Shown piece after piece: positions 1 through 12,345 of a DNA stretch of 64,000 nucleotides. Location of the stretch: assembly GCA_024516035.1 (NCBI GenBank), contig CM044961.1, forward strand, positions 12,685,800-12,749,799, given 5' to 3'. Position 1 is the first letter of the stretch. The number at the start of each line of letters is the position of its first letter. Under the pieces are notes generated by a model. The model was not told where the DNA came from, searched no databases, and worked only from the letters and a program-made list of their open reading frames with translations. The position numbers were made by a program, and so were the translations under genes. Origin of the DNA: Bactericera cockerelli. Lineage: Eukaryota; Arthropoda; Insecta; Hemiptera; Triozidae.

Positions 1-578
1 TCTACTGTTCAAAAAACACAGATACGTCTGACTATCTCAGCTCTCAGTAGACTAAACAAGGCATAGAATACGCCTCTGAAATCTTGCAAAATTTTGGCAA
101 AAAAACTTGAAGTGCCAACCATCTTCTTGTCTATCATGAGGGTATTATAAACCAGATCCACCCATTTAATTACCGACTTACACAACTCGAACCGAGTGCT
201 AAATTTGAATGGTCACACTACAGGAACCGATTAATTGCCGGTCCATGGCGAGTTCATGGTCCCCGCCGGAAAACCCAAGGTAACCCAGGGCTTCGAACCG
301 ACAATTGGCTAGTATTGTGAATAATCATCATGACTGGAATTGTGGTTATGATAATATCATACATAGTTAGTGAATATATTAACTAGATTATAATGATTCG
401 GATAACATGATAATAAGTAAGGTAGGTAGGTACTTAATAGCCTGAGTTTGGACTTAGGAGAGACCGTACCTGAGATAATGGTGATTTTGAAGACGATAGT
501 ACCTAGAGTAATGAATTTTATACTGGGGTAAAAGCTTAAGCACGAGTTCAAGCTCAGTATCAGGAACTTGGCGAGAGA

Positions 579-830
579 CTCATAACCTGGAGGTCGCTGG
601 TTCGAGTACCAAGCATGGCAGGTTTGAGTAGTTATGACGTCACCCATGTGATACATGATTAACCCTATGATGATCAGGATAATAAATTAGGTCTAGAACC
701 GACCTCAATGGCTATATCCTAGGGGTTCCAGTCCGTTCTCTTCCAGTAAAGCGTTAAAAGTTCAGTAAGGCGAGTTCGAGTAGTTGTGACGTCACCATTG
801 TGATTTTACACAAATATGATACATCTCGAT
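579..830 (+). repeat. Degenerate SINE family A fragments
   Basis: Two partial matches to the family tail are present (AACCTGGAGGTCGCTGGTTC at 584 and GAGTAGTTGTGACGTCACC at about 777). Confidence 0.5.
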
Positions 831-834
831 CTAA

Positions 835-1641
835 TTTTTTTTTTTACAATACACTGGTTCTCGAGTCTAGACACTACTGATGATAATTGCACCTCGCATA
901 TTCCTCCTATACCTGTTAGGTACATTATGATCATACATTATACCTACATATTATGTACGAGTATATTATATATTAAACCCTAGAGCAGATCAGGCAGATA
1001 ATGATTGCTCTTTTTGATACGCTTGATAATGGTGTTAATAATAACAATATCTTCTGTACATTAGGATCTCTTACATTGAGCCCGTGACATTGAATCTTTC
1101 AGACACTATCATGGCAAAAAAAAAAACCAATTTATTGCCGACAGCCTCCCAACACAGACAATGAACCTCTATTTATACCTGTTTAGTACATAATATATAT
1201 ACCTGTAGTATTAAGTAGTAGTCTGTAGACCTGTATACATAATATTAAGAAGTCTTATAGATAGTAAATATAATACTCTTTTAGTAGTTAGCCGGACGGC
1301 CCAATTTCCGTAGCGCCAAATACCAAGGACAGCGGATGTCTCATGTTTTAGAGTTATAGACCATGTTCTTGAAGTGTTTTAAGATCTTCAGCACTCAATT
1401 TTTTCAACCTACAGACACTAGGTAGGTGCTACAGCTACAAATTGGAGAGATAATAATAAAGTAGCATTGCCCCCTACATCGTTTCGGGTCAAAACTTAAG
1501 ATCCAAAATCTTTCTCTCCTAAAATTTATCAAGTAAAACGCTAGATTTTCAAAGTCAAGAGAAAAAAAAATGATCGAGCTATACACTTACGCTAAATATG
1601 ATTCGTAAATAATTTCATTTGTAATTCTGATTATCAATATT
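835..1641. other. Non-coding AT-rich stretch
   Basis: I see no gene or clear repeat, only frequent TACCTA/TAGGTA motifs and small ORFs without features. Confidence 0.6.
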
Positions 1642-1750
1642 GCTACTCAAACTCGCTTTACTAAATCTACGCTGAAACCGGGACTTGAACCACCGACCTC
1701 CAGGTTACAAGTCCGCTCCGCCTTATCGATCAAGCCACTGAGGTCGGTCA
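1642..1750 (-). repeat. SINE family A copy
   Basis: This is a tRNA-like head read on the minus strand, with B box GGTTCAAGTCCC and downstream tail TTTAGTAAAGCGAGTTTGAG. The family consensus begins TGACCTCAGTAGCTTGATCG. Confidence 0.85.
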
Positions 1751-1765
1751 CTATCGGGAGTACAC

Positions 1766-1814
1766 GGAATATTGTATTTTGCGTACACGAAATGTACGCA
1801 AAATACAATATTCC
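1766..1814. other. Perfect 21-bp stem hairpin
   Basis: GGAATATTGTATTTTGCGTA plus C (1,766-1,786) is exactly inverted at 1,794-1,814 with a seven-base loop. It directly follows a SINE head. Confidence 0.85.
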
Positions 1815-2705
1815 ACACGGAATTGTGTTGTTCCGTACGCGCGAATAGGATGAATGAAATTTCCACCACATGTTCCAAGTGTCAGGCGATAGTACAATGT
1901 ACAATGGCCATGGGGAACATATACATTGGCGGGAAAGCCAGATCACGTGTTGTGTAACCCAAGCAATTGTGTAACAGCTTGTTGTAAGTACATGGGAAAA
2001 TGGTGTTCAGTTTTTTTCTGTACCTGCGATTTAAAATTTAGTACAATTTATAGTAGGTATAATGAGTACAGAACTAGGTGTTCTCTCGTACTTACAGAAG
2101 GGAATAAGTTTGAAATAGACGAGGCATGGCCGTGATTGTGTAATAAATCTTATAGTGAGTACAGCAGGTAAAAAGCTACTAAAGTTATTTATTCATTATT
2201 TTAGCTGGGGCATAATCCAGATTTTATTTTTTCATTAGAATCTTCAAAGCTAATTATTCCCAGACAGTCACTAGGTCAGATTCCTTCTCCTTCAAAGGTT
2301 TTACATAAGAATTAAAAAAAAAAAAAACAGAAAAATAATAGTTCTAGACGAAATGAGCCAGATAATCAGTTCACAAGAAAACCATATCGAAATTCACAAG
2401 AACTTTCTAAAAATAGGTTTTGTTCAAGTGGGAAGGTGCGTGGAGATAGTAATGGCCTCTAAGCTAGATACATAATAGCTCTGTTAGATAATGGCTTGTA
2501 TAACACCACGGTTGGAAGATAGGAGAGGTAGATATAGGTAACCAGATAATGGTACCACAAGAACCTGTGATAAAAACTCGTGATTGAGAAACCTGGAACA
2601 AAGAACTCAATCCTGTGTAGAATAAGGTCTCTCTATCAGTCACTATCAGGTAGAACAGGAGGCCGGTGGTTCAGGTGTTCCCAAAAATTGGTGAGTCGGA
2701 AGATT
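1815..2705. other. Non-coding stretch
   Basis: I see only short ORFs of unremarkable composition. Confidence 0.6.
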
Positions 2706-2852
2706 GTCTGTCCCGGTAGCTCAGTGGTAAAGGCAGTGCTCTGTGAATCCAAAGATTCCAGAGTTTGTGGGTACGAAACCCAGCCGGGACATGACAAGTT
2801 ATCCTCCCACTTGGGATTTTTAGCACATAATAATATGTCTTAGGCTTAATGG
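2706..2852 (+). repeat. SINE family B copy
   Basis: The tRNA-like head has A box TAGCTCAGTGGTA and B box-like GGGTACGAAACCC. It is followed by the CCGGGACATGACAAGTTATC tail. The acceptor arm is interrupted and the tail is shared with many copies, so it is not a tRNA gene. Confidence 0.85.
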
Positions 2853-2981
2853 ACAGATTTAATTGTTAACTTAATCAGTATAAATTAGACCTATAAACAG
2901 CACTAGCTTATGGCGTTCTTGAGATATTTTGTTTACAGACACACGGACCAATAGCTGAAAATTTTAGGATTTAGGTTCTGG

Positions 2982-3007
2982 GGACCCTAAAAAGTCTTTT
3001 AGGGTCC
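2982..3007. other. Perfect 11-bp stem hairpin
   Basis: GGACCCTAAAA, loop AGTC, TTTTAGGGTCC. Confidence 0.8.
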
Positions 3008-3418
3008 GAACAAAACTGGATAGCTGTGTCAAGCTTATTAGCAATTTGATTGTGTATAAAAAGTTCATGATTAAATAAATATGTACATTGTGCATCAGCT
3101 ATTTGTACAATTTATTGCACTGTCGACTGTTGGGACTTAGCACATGTGCTAAGTCAATAGAATTGTGGACAGAAACAATAAAAAAAAATCCTTCGAGCTC
3201 GCTCACTTGAAAAAACGAGTCATGAAAGAGTGATAGTAAAACATCCGAGTCAATCAAGAAATCACTCAACCAAGCTAATTTTGAGCTCTTATGTATCTCC
3301 TCCTTGAAGAACATAAGGTTGACATGGTATTGTCAAATCGGATTTCAGGAAAGCACAACACACCGTCAGGCAGACAATTCAGAAAGAAAGTTTAGCGGAA
3401 AATGCATGAATTGTACGA

Positions 3419-3560
3419 ACGAGTTTGCACTTCAATGCTTGGATTTTTCTACATTTATTTGAGAATGTCACCAAAAAATAAGAACACTCTGAGGGTTAGG
3501 AGGTAGAAAATGCTTTGAGTATATACATCGCTTGGTTGATAACTTCCACAAAATAGTATT
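3419..3560 (+). repeat. SINE family C tail fragment
   Basis: It contains TTATTTGAGAATGTCACCA and AGGTAGAAAATGCTTTGAG, matching the tail near 62,850-62,960. Confidence 0.6.
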
Positions 3561-3564
3561 TGTT

Positions 3565-4512
3565 TATGTAGAAAATTATGCGGTATCAGTACCTATCCAG
3601 ATAAAATTAGACTAATGTTATCTTATTATTTGGTGATAACAGCGTTGTATGATCCAATTCCCAGGTGTCCCACACTCTGAGAACCACTCACTGCGCGGTT
3701 CAATGGTAGAAATCTTCAAGACAAAGAGAGACAAAAAGATAGAGGCTCTCTCTCTCTTTTATCAGAATTCCAAGGTCTTCGGGTATCTTTCTGATAATGG
3801 AGTGGGTAGAATTCGAGGGAACCAGAACAAACCATTCAAGATTCCTGGAGATAGTTATTCAACAGATTCTAACAATAGACTGGATACAATATATTATTTT
3901 AAACAATGTAAGGCAACAACTACTTCGTATCACTGAAGTACCTGACTGTGAAAGCACCATTCAGTACCTGTATTCAACAGATTCAATACCCATAAGGTAC
4001 CAAAATTTATGGAATTGTGAGAAGTACCTGATTGTGAAGGTACCAAAACTACACGAGAATTTCTTGTGTAAATAATGGTATAAAGGTCGGATCAAGATTC
4101 CCTCCACCCTCTATCACGCATGAAACCGGTTTTTTTTTTCAAACCTCCACAACAATAGAATCATTATTTGAAACTTCTTTTTTAAACAGGCTTTTCTTCT
4201 TCTTTCTCTATTCTAGAATCCTGGCAATTGTTTGCAAATTCACATGGGAACTTCACGATTCGGCCCAAATTACCTGAGGAGACCTTTTCCATAGCATGAT
4301 TCGTCCCAAAACACACTATCAAGTTTTGATCCAACACAAAAAGTCCCACTTTCATTCTAACAAAAAGTCCCAATTTCATTCCACCAAAAAATCCCTATAA
4401 AATAGTATGGAAACGTTGCCCTGAAAGAACTGAGAACAATGGCGATGTTCACGATGTTATTGTTTTGAACTAGTAACAGTCATCTTTGTTATCAGTGTTT
4501 ATTTGAGTGTTT
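3565..4512. other. Non-coding stretch before the 45-bp array
   Basis: It contains degenerate internal repeats of GTACCTGATTGTGAAGGTAC type (3,930-4,050) and the GATTCGGCCCAAA motif repeated near 4,260 and 4,300. Confidence 0.5.
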
Positions 4513-5035
4513 GACAGTAGGGTTAGATAGAAGGCCATGCCTCAAGAATATAGTAGGATTAGGTAAAATACATAGAAGGCCATGCCTCAAGAATATAGTA
4601 GGGTTAGGTAAAATACATAGAAGGCCATGCCTCAAGAATATAGTAGGGTTAGGTAAAATACATAGAAGGCCATGCCTCAAGAATATAGTAGGGTTAGGGA
4701 TAATACATAGAAGGCAATGCCTTAGGTTTATAGTAGGGTTAGGTAAAATACATAGAAGGCCATGCCTCAAGAATATAGTAGGGTTAGGGTTAATACATAA
4801 TATAAGGCAATGCCTCAGGTTTATAGTAGGGTTAGTTAAAATGCATAGAAGGCCATGCCTTAAGAATATAGTTGGGTTAGGTAAAATACATAGAAGGCCA
4901 TGCCTCAAGAATATAGTAGGGTTAGGTAAAATACATAGTAGGCCATGCCTCAAGAATATAGTAGGGTTAGGTAAAATACATAGTAGGCCATGCCTAATAC
5001 ATAGAAGGCCAAAGCCTGATATACATAGAAGGTAA
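4513..5035. repeat. 45-bp minisatellite, about 11 copies
   Basis: The unit is AGAAGGCCATGCCTCAAGAA plus 25 further bases ending in TAGGGTTAGGTAAAATACAT. Because 45 is a multiple of three, long ORFs stay open on both strands (174 and 193 codons). These are repeat translations, not proteins. The array is bracketed by GGGCCGAATCG-type motifs (about 4,260, 5,101 and 5,163), suggesting it sits inside a larger repeat. Confidence 0.9.
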
Positions 5036-5631
5036 TTCCGTAATTTAATGTTGAATAATAAAAAATCCCTCAATATGTACGGTACTTCGAATGTTGCACT
5101 GGGCCGAATCGTTCGGTGACCTTTTTTACCTGAAATCGAAAACCTTTTTCATAAACCTTTTTGGGCCGAATCGTAATGCGCCCATTCACATATCTACCTT
5201 GGTGTGGCTGCCTTTTTCCCCCTGATACCTTATGTTCGACATCACCGGTTACCTATACGGAGTTAGTAATTCATAAAATACAAGTTTCATGCTGTTTGGA
5301 AAGGCACTGGCGAATACGAGCAGATAACAAATTCTGGCAACAAATGCAGCCTCCTCTCGATGGTTGAAGTACACTCGTCATTCTGATAAAATTTAAATTT
5401 TTGCTAGATACCTAATAAAAATAAATCCATTCATTTTACATCTGAGGAATCAACAAGTAATCGTCTCATACACCAAACTGGCAGTACCTGTATTTATTAT
5501 GGTATTTTAATTACTTAAATGTCAGGCCTTTTTTAACAAAATGATAACCACACATTGACAAAATCTCAGGCATAGGGCAACCTAAAAGACTACTAATTCA
5601 CAAAGGTCCCGAATTTCAGGGTCCTATAGAC
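5036..5631. other. Stretch after the 45-bp array
   Basis: A 68-codon ORF (5,161-5,367) has no recognised motif. Its start lies in the GGGCCGAATCG repeat, so it is probably not a gene. Confidence 0.5.
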
Positions 5632-6126
5632 CTGTGCATTAGGCCGGAGCGAATCTATAGAGGGGGGAAAAAAATTCTCGAATTTCAAAAGGCCTGGGTC
5701 TCAAAAGTTTTGTATTGATGAGTAGATTAATCCCTTAAAATTTCATAAAAATATTTTAACATCTTCAGTCTCCACCTCGAGCTTATAGTTTCGAGTGCTT
5801 TTAGTTATGCAATGTAGGCTCAAGATAACATTTTTTGGGATTATTGTGCTTATAACTTGAAAACAGTGCACCACATAAAAAACTTCTTATACTAAATTAT
5901 TTTTTTATTTAAACGAAGAACAATTTTTGTTTTATAACTTAAGTTGTATTGATCTACTGATTTTAAGATAAAGGTCGAAAACTATAAACATAGAGCAAAA
6001 TACGGGTTATACGACCCATTACGTACCTATTATCTAAACATAAATGATTTTTAGTTAATCTGTACCTTACTGTACCTTGTAGTTAGGGCTCTACTTTTTT
6101 TATTAATATGAATAATATCACCTTAT

Positions 6127-6319
6127 ATATACTGCTCGATAAGGAGTATCAATATCCCATTATTCCAGCAGTAAGCCCAAGACATGTTATTATGTGCTAA
6201 AAATGCCAAATGGGAGGATAACTTGTCATGTCCTTGCTAGGTTTTGTTTTGAACTCAAGAACTGTGGAATCTTTGGATTTACAGAGTGTTGCCTTTACCA
6301 CTGAGCTACCAGAACAGAC
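6127..6319 (-). repeat. SINE family B copy
   Basis: It is inserted in the hAT-like element at 5,640-8,301 and is complete from head to the AATGGGA tail. Confidence 0.85.
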
Positions 6320-6480
6320 TTTTTTTTAAATATTTATTTTCCTGGGATTGCTTTCGCATTTTTTCGGAGACACAAACCTACATCCATACCATTCCTAGAA
6401 CGGATAATGTATGTAGAATTGTAGATAATAATATATAATTGTCGAGATTTGAACTCAGAACTTCCGGGTCAGTGATCAAT

Positions 6481-6662
6481 AGGTACTCTTTGTACCAGAT
6501 GTTCAAGAGGTCGTGGGTTCGAAACCTAGCCGGGACATGACAAGTTATCCTCCCATGTGGGATTTTACCACATAATAATATGTCTTGGGCTTACTGCTGG
6601 AATAATGGGACTTTAATAGTCCTTATCGGGCAGTATAAATAAGGCAATATTATTATTATTAC
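6481..6662 (+). repeat. SINE family B copy
   Basis: B box GGGTTCGAAACC and the full tail end in a (ATT)n tract. It is inverted relative to the copy 160 bp away. Confidence 0.85.
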
Positions 6663-8309
6663 TCTTAGGGCCAGATTATGAAATAAAATTAAAGTTAACA
6701 TAAGCCACACACGCCCTCAAGTCGAAGTTTTAACCAATCACAGTGCACTATAGGCCTACTTGAAGGACAGTTTAGCTTATGTTACATTGTATCCTGTTTA
6801 CATCATTTAGCCCTAGGACGAAGACTGAGCCACTAATGTCAGTTCAGCAAGCTTATCCAGGATCATAATTAGCTTATCCGGGATTAAAAATACAAAGAAA
6901 AAAAGTCCATTAGAAAAGTACAAAGGAATACTATCGACTTAGACATTGCTTGCGAAGTCAGTAAGGTTAAATCTCATTTGGTCCTAAAGAAAGACTCGAA
7001 CAAGTGGAACATTTATTTCGTTGCGCAACAGTATGTTGCAACTGCTGCACTCAGTCGGTTTTAGACGCCACGAATTATTTTTTTGCCCCTAAATTGCTCC
7101 TGCCCGGGTGCTAATTACATTGAAATGAATTGGTACTCTTTCATTTTTTCCAAAAGATGGATGGAAAAATGACTGGTTCTATGTTGCGATAAAAGAAAGC
7201 CTTTGAAAAATGTGACAACTTCCAACAATATTTTTTCAACATTAAAAGTAGGTATTCAAACCGAATACCACCAGGAAAGATGGTACACTCAGGGTGGCTC
7301 ACCTACTGCAAATCAAATATTACGAGTGTTATGTGTCGACCGAAAACCCTAGTCATAGGAGCCCAGGAGGCATGTTCTGGGCTACATCCGTGTCCCGTGT
7401 TACTTATTATTTTATGTTGTTTTACAACTAAAAGAGAGGCAAGTAAAACTATTAGTGACAGCATCGTTGTTAACTGTTAGTGGTGTGAAGGTATGGGATG
7501 GCTTCATTCGAACAAGCCAAAAAGTACGGCGGAATATACCGTCCTATGAAACTAAGCTTTACCTCAACACAGAAAACTATTAATAACATGGAAATGTCTG
7601 GCTAGGGACCCGTAGACAGGGCAATACCAGTGTCTCGTTACACGATTATAAACAGAGAACAGACTAGCCAACCCTAACAAGTAAGACTAGCTTGCACTTT
7701 CACAAGGGTTTTATGAATCATAAAGAAAAAGCCCAATGATCGCATATAGAAATATGTGCTTCAGAACAAGTGAACTTTTCCACTTAAGTTGGATAGATTC
7801 CGTCAATCCTCCAGTTGTAGACAAGCTGGACACAACAATAACATAGTTTAGGTTATAACCATAAGCCTAAAATTAAGTGGTAATTACCACATCACTTTCC
7901 TAAAATAATAATTTCCCAAGTACTGGTGTCTCTTTTGCGTGTCTCTAGACTTTTGAGTCAGTCAAAACAATATTTTCACGAATAATTCAAAATGAGTTGT
8001 TCGTAACGATTAAAGCCTAATAAGTATTTTTTCTGTTTATTTAGTTTAAAACAGATTTGATTCCCTAAACATGTTTGTATGGTCTACCGTTTTCAAGAGA
8101 AAAGAACGAATATAGCAAAAATCGTTATCTTGCCCCTACATTGCATAACCAAAAGCACTCGAAACTTTAAGCTCGAGGTGGAGACTGAAGATGTTAAAAT
8201 ATTTTTTTGAAATTTTGAGGGATCAATCTACTCATCAATACGAAACTTTTGAGACCCCAGGCGTTTTGAAATTCGAAAATTTATATTTTCGCTCCGGCCT
8301 ACTGTGCAT

Positions 8310-9856
8310 ATTGTGCATCTGTTTGGTAAATAATATAATTTACATACATAACATACATTAATATCTTGTTTGTTCAGTATCCTGTTACGAGTTCTGGGCT
8401 CAGCCAATGTCAAAGGGACGAAAATAGAATCTGGTGATATAAATAAATCCCTCCGGAATCTCATCTCCTCATCTTGGCCTTGAATCTACCTGTGATAACA
8501 TGTCTCCAGCTCCAGACGTTGTGAACGATATCAATTTGAATTATCCTAGGGTGAAATATCACTCCTCGTGGTCTCATAATAAACAATCTAAATGCTGTCG
8601 CCCTAACGATGGATTCTTTTTAGTTTAGGTCAAAGGGAGAATTTTCCTTTTCACTTGGAAATACAGACCTACAAGCATCCCATGATTTCACAACAGAAAG
8701 ATTTTCTACTGAAGAGAAAAATTCGGTTTCTTCTGCTTAAAGTGTTAAATGGATCATATTGTCTGTTCGTTCTTACTTTTCCTCTATTCTCAAGACCAAT
8801 AAAACTTAACCAGCTAAGATAAAAAAAAAATTACGCATAAGAAGGATGAACTTCAATATTGAATACAACATTAATAAAATACTTGAAATTAAGCATTAAA
8901 TTACTCATTTATAATGTTTCTTGCATTTCAGAAAAGTTGAAGTTGCATTTTCAATGTAGCTAGAATATTTTAAAAATTCTGAACGGAAAACTTCATTTTT
9001 AGAATTTGTCTGTCTATGAATCCCTCCCTTATTTGCCTAAAGTAAAAAATCTCTTATCAGTGATTAGACCTCGAGTAGAGAACTAAATACAGAACTCTGG
9101 TTTGATGTTGTTAGGCAGAGCCGTTATCACTAATCAGACCTCAATGCTTATTAGAAATTGATAAGACAAAGAGCTGCTGGCACTGAACAATGCTGTTATC
9201 ACTAATGGTACAACTCAGCTAAAAACAACATGACTCATTGAAATTCTCCAATTTTCAAATATTCAAAAATAATAATAGAAAAGTTCAGCATTGTGAGTAC
9301 CTACAACATGATTGCTTTTTTGGCTATAATGATACCATAGAACTTCTGATATTTTTTTAAAAATACCTTGATAAGTTCATGGGTTTTATTTCCAACAGGG
9401 GAAAATATGATAGTAAATTGTTCTTTTCAGTTGGGGTTTTTTGAGAATTTGTCAGTTTTGTAGAAGTACTTAGAATCAGGCTCTGTAAGTACTAGTAATG
9501 GGTCTAGACTAGAGTAGTTCTCTGACTGACAATACATTATAAAATAATGATAATAAAAAAAACTGAATTAATAAGTAAGCAATGGAAAATGACTGGTCAA
9601 AAGTCAGAGAGTTATAATGATTAAAGAAATGATAAATGTCAGTGTATTGTGGAAGAGAATGCTATCAACATGAATCATAAAAATAATTATTATTATAACT
9701 GACAAGAAATTTAGGTTATAAAATAAATTATCTTATTCACTATCACATTTTTGGTGGCAACTAATTTTCTGTCTGATAGGCATTTTTTTTTAAAAAATAA
9801 GAAACTCAAATTTATTTTCACTCTACCTAGAAACACATTGCTAAACCAACGTTTCA
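8310..9856. other. Non-coding AT-rich stretch
   Basis: There is no supported gene. Partially repeated phrases such as GTTATCACTAAT occur near 9,050-9,210. Confidence 0.6.
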
Positions 9857-9966
9857 ATTATGAAAATTTCCAATCTAAAATCTTGTATATTACATTATGA
9901 AAATTTCCAATCTAAAATCTTGTATATTACATTATGAAAATTTCCAATCTAAAATCTTGTATTATT
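9857..9966. repeat. 37-bp tandem repeat, 3 copies
   Basis: Three copies of ATTATGAAAATTTCCAATCT plus AAAATCTTGTATATTAC are present, nearly identical, in otherwise plain AT-rich DNA. Confidence 0.9.
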
Positions 9967-10631
9967 AGATCTCTAGAAAATTCATAATAATATAAAAATA
10001 AATCTCTCCTGAAGAATTTTCTTTCACCATCAGTTCATGAAACCTTTTTCGAACCGAGGATTAATACTTTTCTTATTGTGCCTGCAAAGAAATACCTATC
10101 ATGATTGAGAAACTCCACTCTCATTATCCTGACCATAATCATAGTGTAACACGAGTTTGAAGTACCGAGCTATAAAAAACTTCACTGAGAAAATGAAAAC
10201 CCAGAAAGACCTTGAACAAGTCCATTGCTTCGTATCTCCTTCGGTCAAAGACTTGAGAAAAGACCCTCAACTTATCTCAGCTCCCAGCCAATCACGATGC
10301 TTCTCTTTTGTTTAACAAAAAAACATGGATGCTACAAGCTACCATGGAGCGTAGCTTCAGACAAAGAGATCGAAGATAAAATACCACGAGAAGTAATCTT
10401 CATGCAACAAAAAGATATGTAAATTGCAAAAACAAATGTAAAATAATAAATTATTGATGCAATAAACACTCAAAGATACTTAAATAGGTAAATATTGATA
10501 GATAATGTAATTAGCACATGGATTTGAGGTTAGGATTCGTTATCATATCACAAACAAAGAGATGATTGGAAATGGCCGCATTTTTTCATGATAGCACCGA
10601 TTACATGGAAATAAACAAAGTTTCGACTTAC
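9967..10631. other. Stretch downstream of the ZAD exon donor
   Basis: It is presumed intron. A plus-strand 65-codon ORF (10,225-10,422) shows no motif. Confidence 0.5.
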
Positions 10632-10796
10632 CACAATGTTCGTTAGGAGCATGATTTTTCTCGCCAGATCATCGTTCTTGTATTTTTCATCGAAAACTGA
10701 CACAGTTTGAAATTTAGATTCATTTAAGCACAATCTACAATTCGTTAGGAATCCGGGCTCGGACTTGGGCACACAAATAGTATCCGACATTTTCAT
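10632..10796 (-). CDS. First coding exon of a ZAD-domain (probable C2H2 zinc-finger) gene
   Basis: The exon has 55 codons on the minus strand, starting MKMSDTICVPK and ending at a consensus donor GTG|GTAAGT (10,626-10,631), phase 0. Residues 20-55 carry the first half of a ZAD (zf-AD) domain. The paired cysteines are in NCRLCLNES, followed by the spacing and hydrophobic pattern typical of the family (VFDEK, then LARKIMLLTNIV). The second cysteine pair would be in the next exon. In insects ZAD proteins are usually nuclear C2H2 zinc-finger transcription factors that dimerise through this domain. Two in-frame ATGs (codons 1 and 3) both have A-rich contexts, and either could be the start. No C2H2 finger exon was found on the minus strand down to base 1, so the gene is either cut by a long intron leaving the window or broken. 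Confidence 0.65.
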
Positions 10797-11407
10797 TTGT
10801 TATTTTAAAATTAAAGAAAAGAAACGTACACTTTCCACTGTTTATAAATTGAAAAGATTAGTACACACATAAATAACTTACATTTGAAATGTGCTTATTC
10901 GATTTGATAATCAAAAGTAATATAAGACTGACCGAACCTCAAAACGGCGTAATCTTAACTGTTAAGAAAATGATGCCGCTTATTTTGTTTGGAAGCGATA
11001 ACAATTTAGAAGGGGGAAGGGGTGATAGAGATTCCCTCCTCTAACATCTGCACGTTTTCTCCCCCTCTCTAGACGCTTTGATATCAAATCTCCAGTTCGG
11101 GTGAACTCGGTTGTTCTCGTAAAAAGCGCTGTTGCCCGATGTAAGATTAAATTTTTGGCCGGACTTTACTTTAAGGGCATTGAAAGTAGAAAGTTTTACC
11201 GCCCGTGATATAGTCGCCGTCAAGTTTTTGGACGGTGGTTTACTCCTTATTTAGAATTTTGAAAATCCTTTCCTGGTACGCACCTATAAATACCAATTTT
11301 ATTTACATAGTATTCCTTAAAACACCAAATTATATTATAGAATAACTAACTATTCTTATTATCTTTTTTCCCCCCAACTCATTTTTAGATAAGTATCTAG
11401 GTATTTT
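10797..11407. other. Upstream region of the ZAD exon
   Basis: It is presumed 5' UTR and promoter. GC rises at 11,040-11,230, where a 60-codon minus ORF has no recognised motif. Confidence 0.45.
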
Positions 11408-11695
11408 CGGTGATTAAGCACTCACTTGCCATGTGGGAGGTTCGAACCCCCGCGCCGACAAAAATTGTATTAAAAATTTGATTACAGTTCTCTGTTAGGG
11501 ATACTTTTCGGTGCGCTCGTGTTGACCCAGCATCTTATCGGGAAGTATTGTGTCACTTCTCGCCCATCATTCGGGAGGCATACTACGGGATGGGCAGGCT
11601 ACAACACAGACCGCAAGCGTCTACAGTAGCTCCTCTTTCATGGCTACGAAATAAAAAAGGCTGTGAAACACTCATCTTTAAAAATAAAAAAAATA
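11408..11695 (+). repeat. SINE family E copy
   Basis: B box GAGGTTCGAACCCCCGC is followed by the body CAAGCGTCTACAGTAGCTCC and an AAAAATAAAAAAAA tail. Confidence 0.8.
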
Positions 11696-12149
11696 TTGTC
11701 CAATTCAAATATCTGGTCCGTCTAAATAATAGCGCGAATGTTTCTCAGTTTCGGCAACACTGTAGATAAGACGCTTCACTTTTACTTGTAATTTAAATCC
11801 GCTAGAGCTCAGCACATGATTGACTTCACACCCCATAACGATCAGGTCGTAATTCAAAACGCCTAGAAAACAATTTCTGGACGAAATACATAGTAACCTA
11901 TGTAAAAGAAAAAACTCTAAATTAATTTACTCCAAAAAATTAATTTAATAGCAATAAAGGGACACATTTACTTCAATAAATTGATGGTAGGTATGTTTAA
12001 GCTTAACCTTCAACACAATAAAATGTAGTTCTTGCCAGACGGGTTGTAACCTCCTTTCCCTGGTTCACGTATTAACCCCTCGAATATCATAAGGTTTCGA
12101 TAGGTTTAGGATCTCCATCTCTCTGAAACTTCAGCTACTTTAGACTCTA

Positions 12150-12345
12150 GTGGTCTATGTTGTAAATTGCCCATTCCGTAGTATGCTTTCCCTCTAATGG
12201 GCGAAAAGTGACACAGTATTTGTCGCATGTGTTGGATAAACACGAGGGCACCGAAAGGTTTCCCTCACAATGTGTAATCAAATAACGACTACGATTTTCT
12301 GTCGTGTCTGGGATTCGAACACACGACCTTCCTCGTACCCTCAAA
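12150..12345 (-). repeat. SINE family E copy
   Basis: On the minus strand the head carries GGGTACGAGGAAGGTCGTGT and GTTCGAATCCCAGAC, followed by the GAAAAGTGACACAGT body. Confidence 0.75.

Larger units (their letters stand above)
5640..8301. mobile_element. hAT-like DNA element with imperfect inverted ends
   Basis: The ends are TAGGCCGGAGCGAA in inverted orientation, and the inverted similarity extends about 230 bp (5,640-5,870 with about 8,070-8,301). A perfect 8-bp duplication CTGTGCAT flanks it (5,632-5,639 and 8,302-8,309). It is 2.66 kb, has no intact transposase frame, and has two later SINE insertions (6,127-6,319 and 6,481-6,662). hAT class is inferred from duplication length and end sequence. 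Confidence 0.75.

Noticed and set aside
2708..2785. tRNA gene (TAGCTCAGTGGTA head)
   Set aside because: It shares its full tail with several dispersed copies, so it is a SINE.
4513..5035. Telomeric repeat because of TTAGG
   Set aside because: TTAGG appears once per 45-bp unit, not in tandem.
4492..5073. 193-codon minus ORF and 174-codon plus ORF as repeat proteins
   Set aside because: A 45-bp period without stops explains both; there is no promoter, signal peptide or flanking coding sequence.
5161..5367. 68-codon gene
   Set aside because: The start lies in a repeated motif and no domain or family resemblance is visible.
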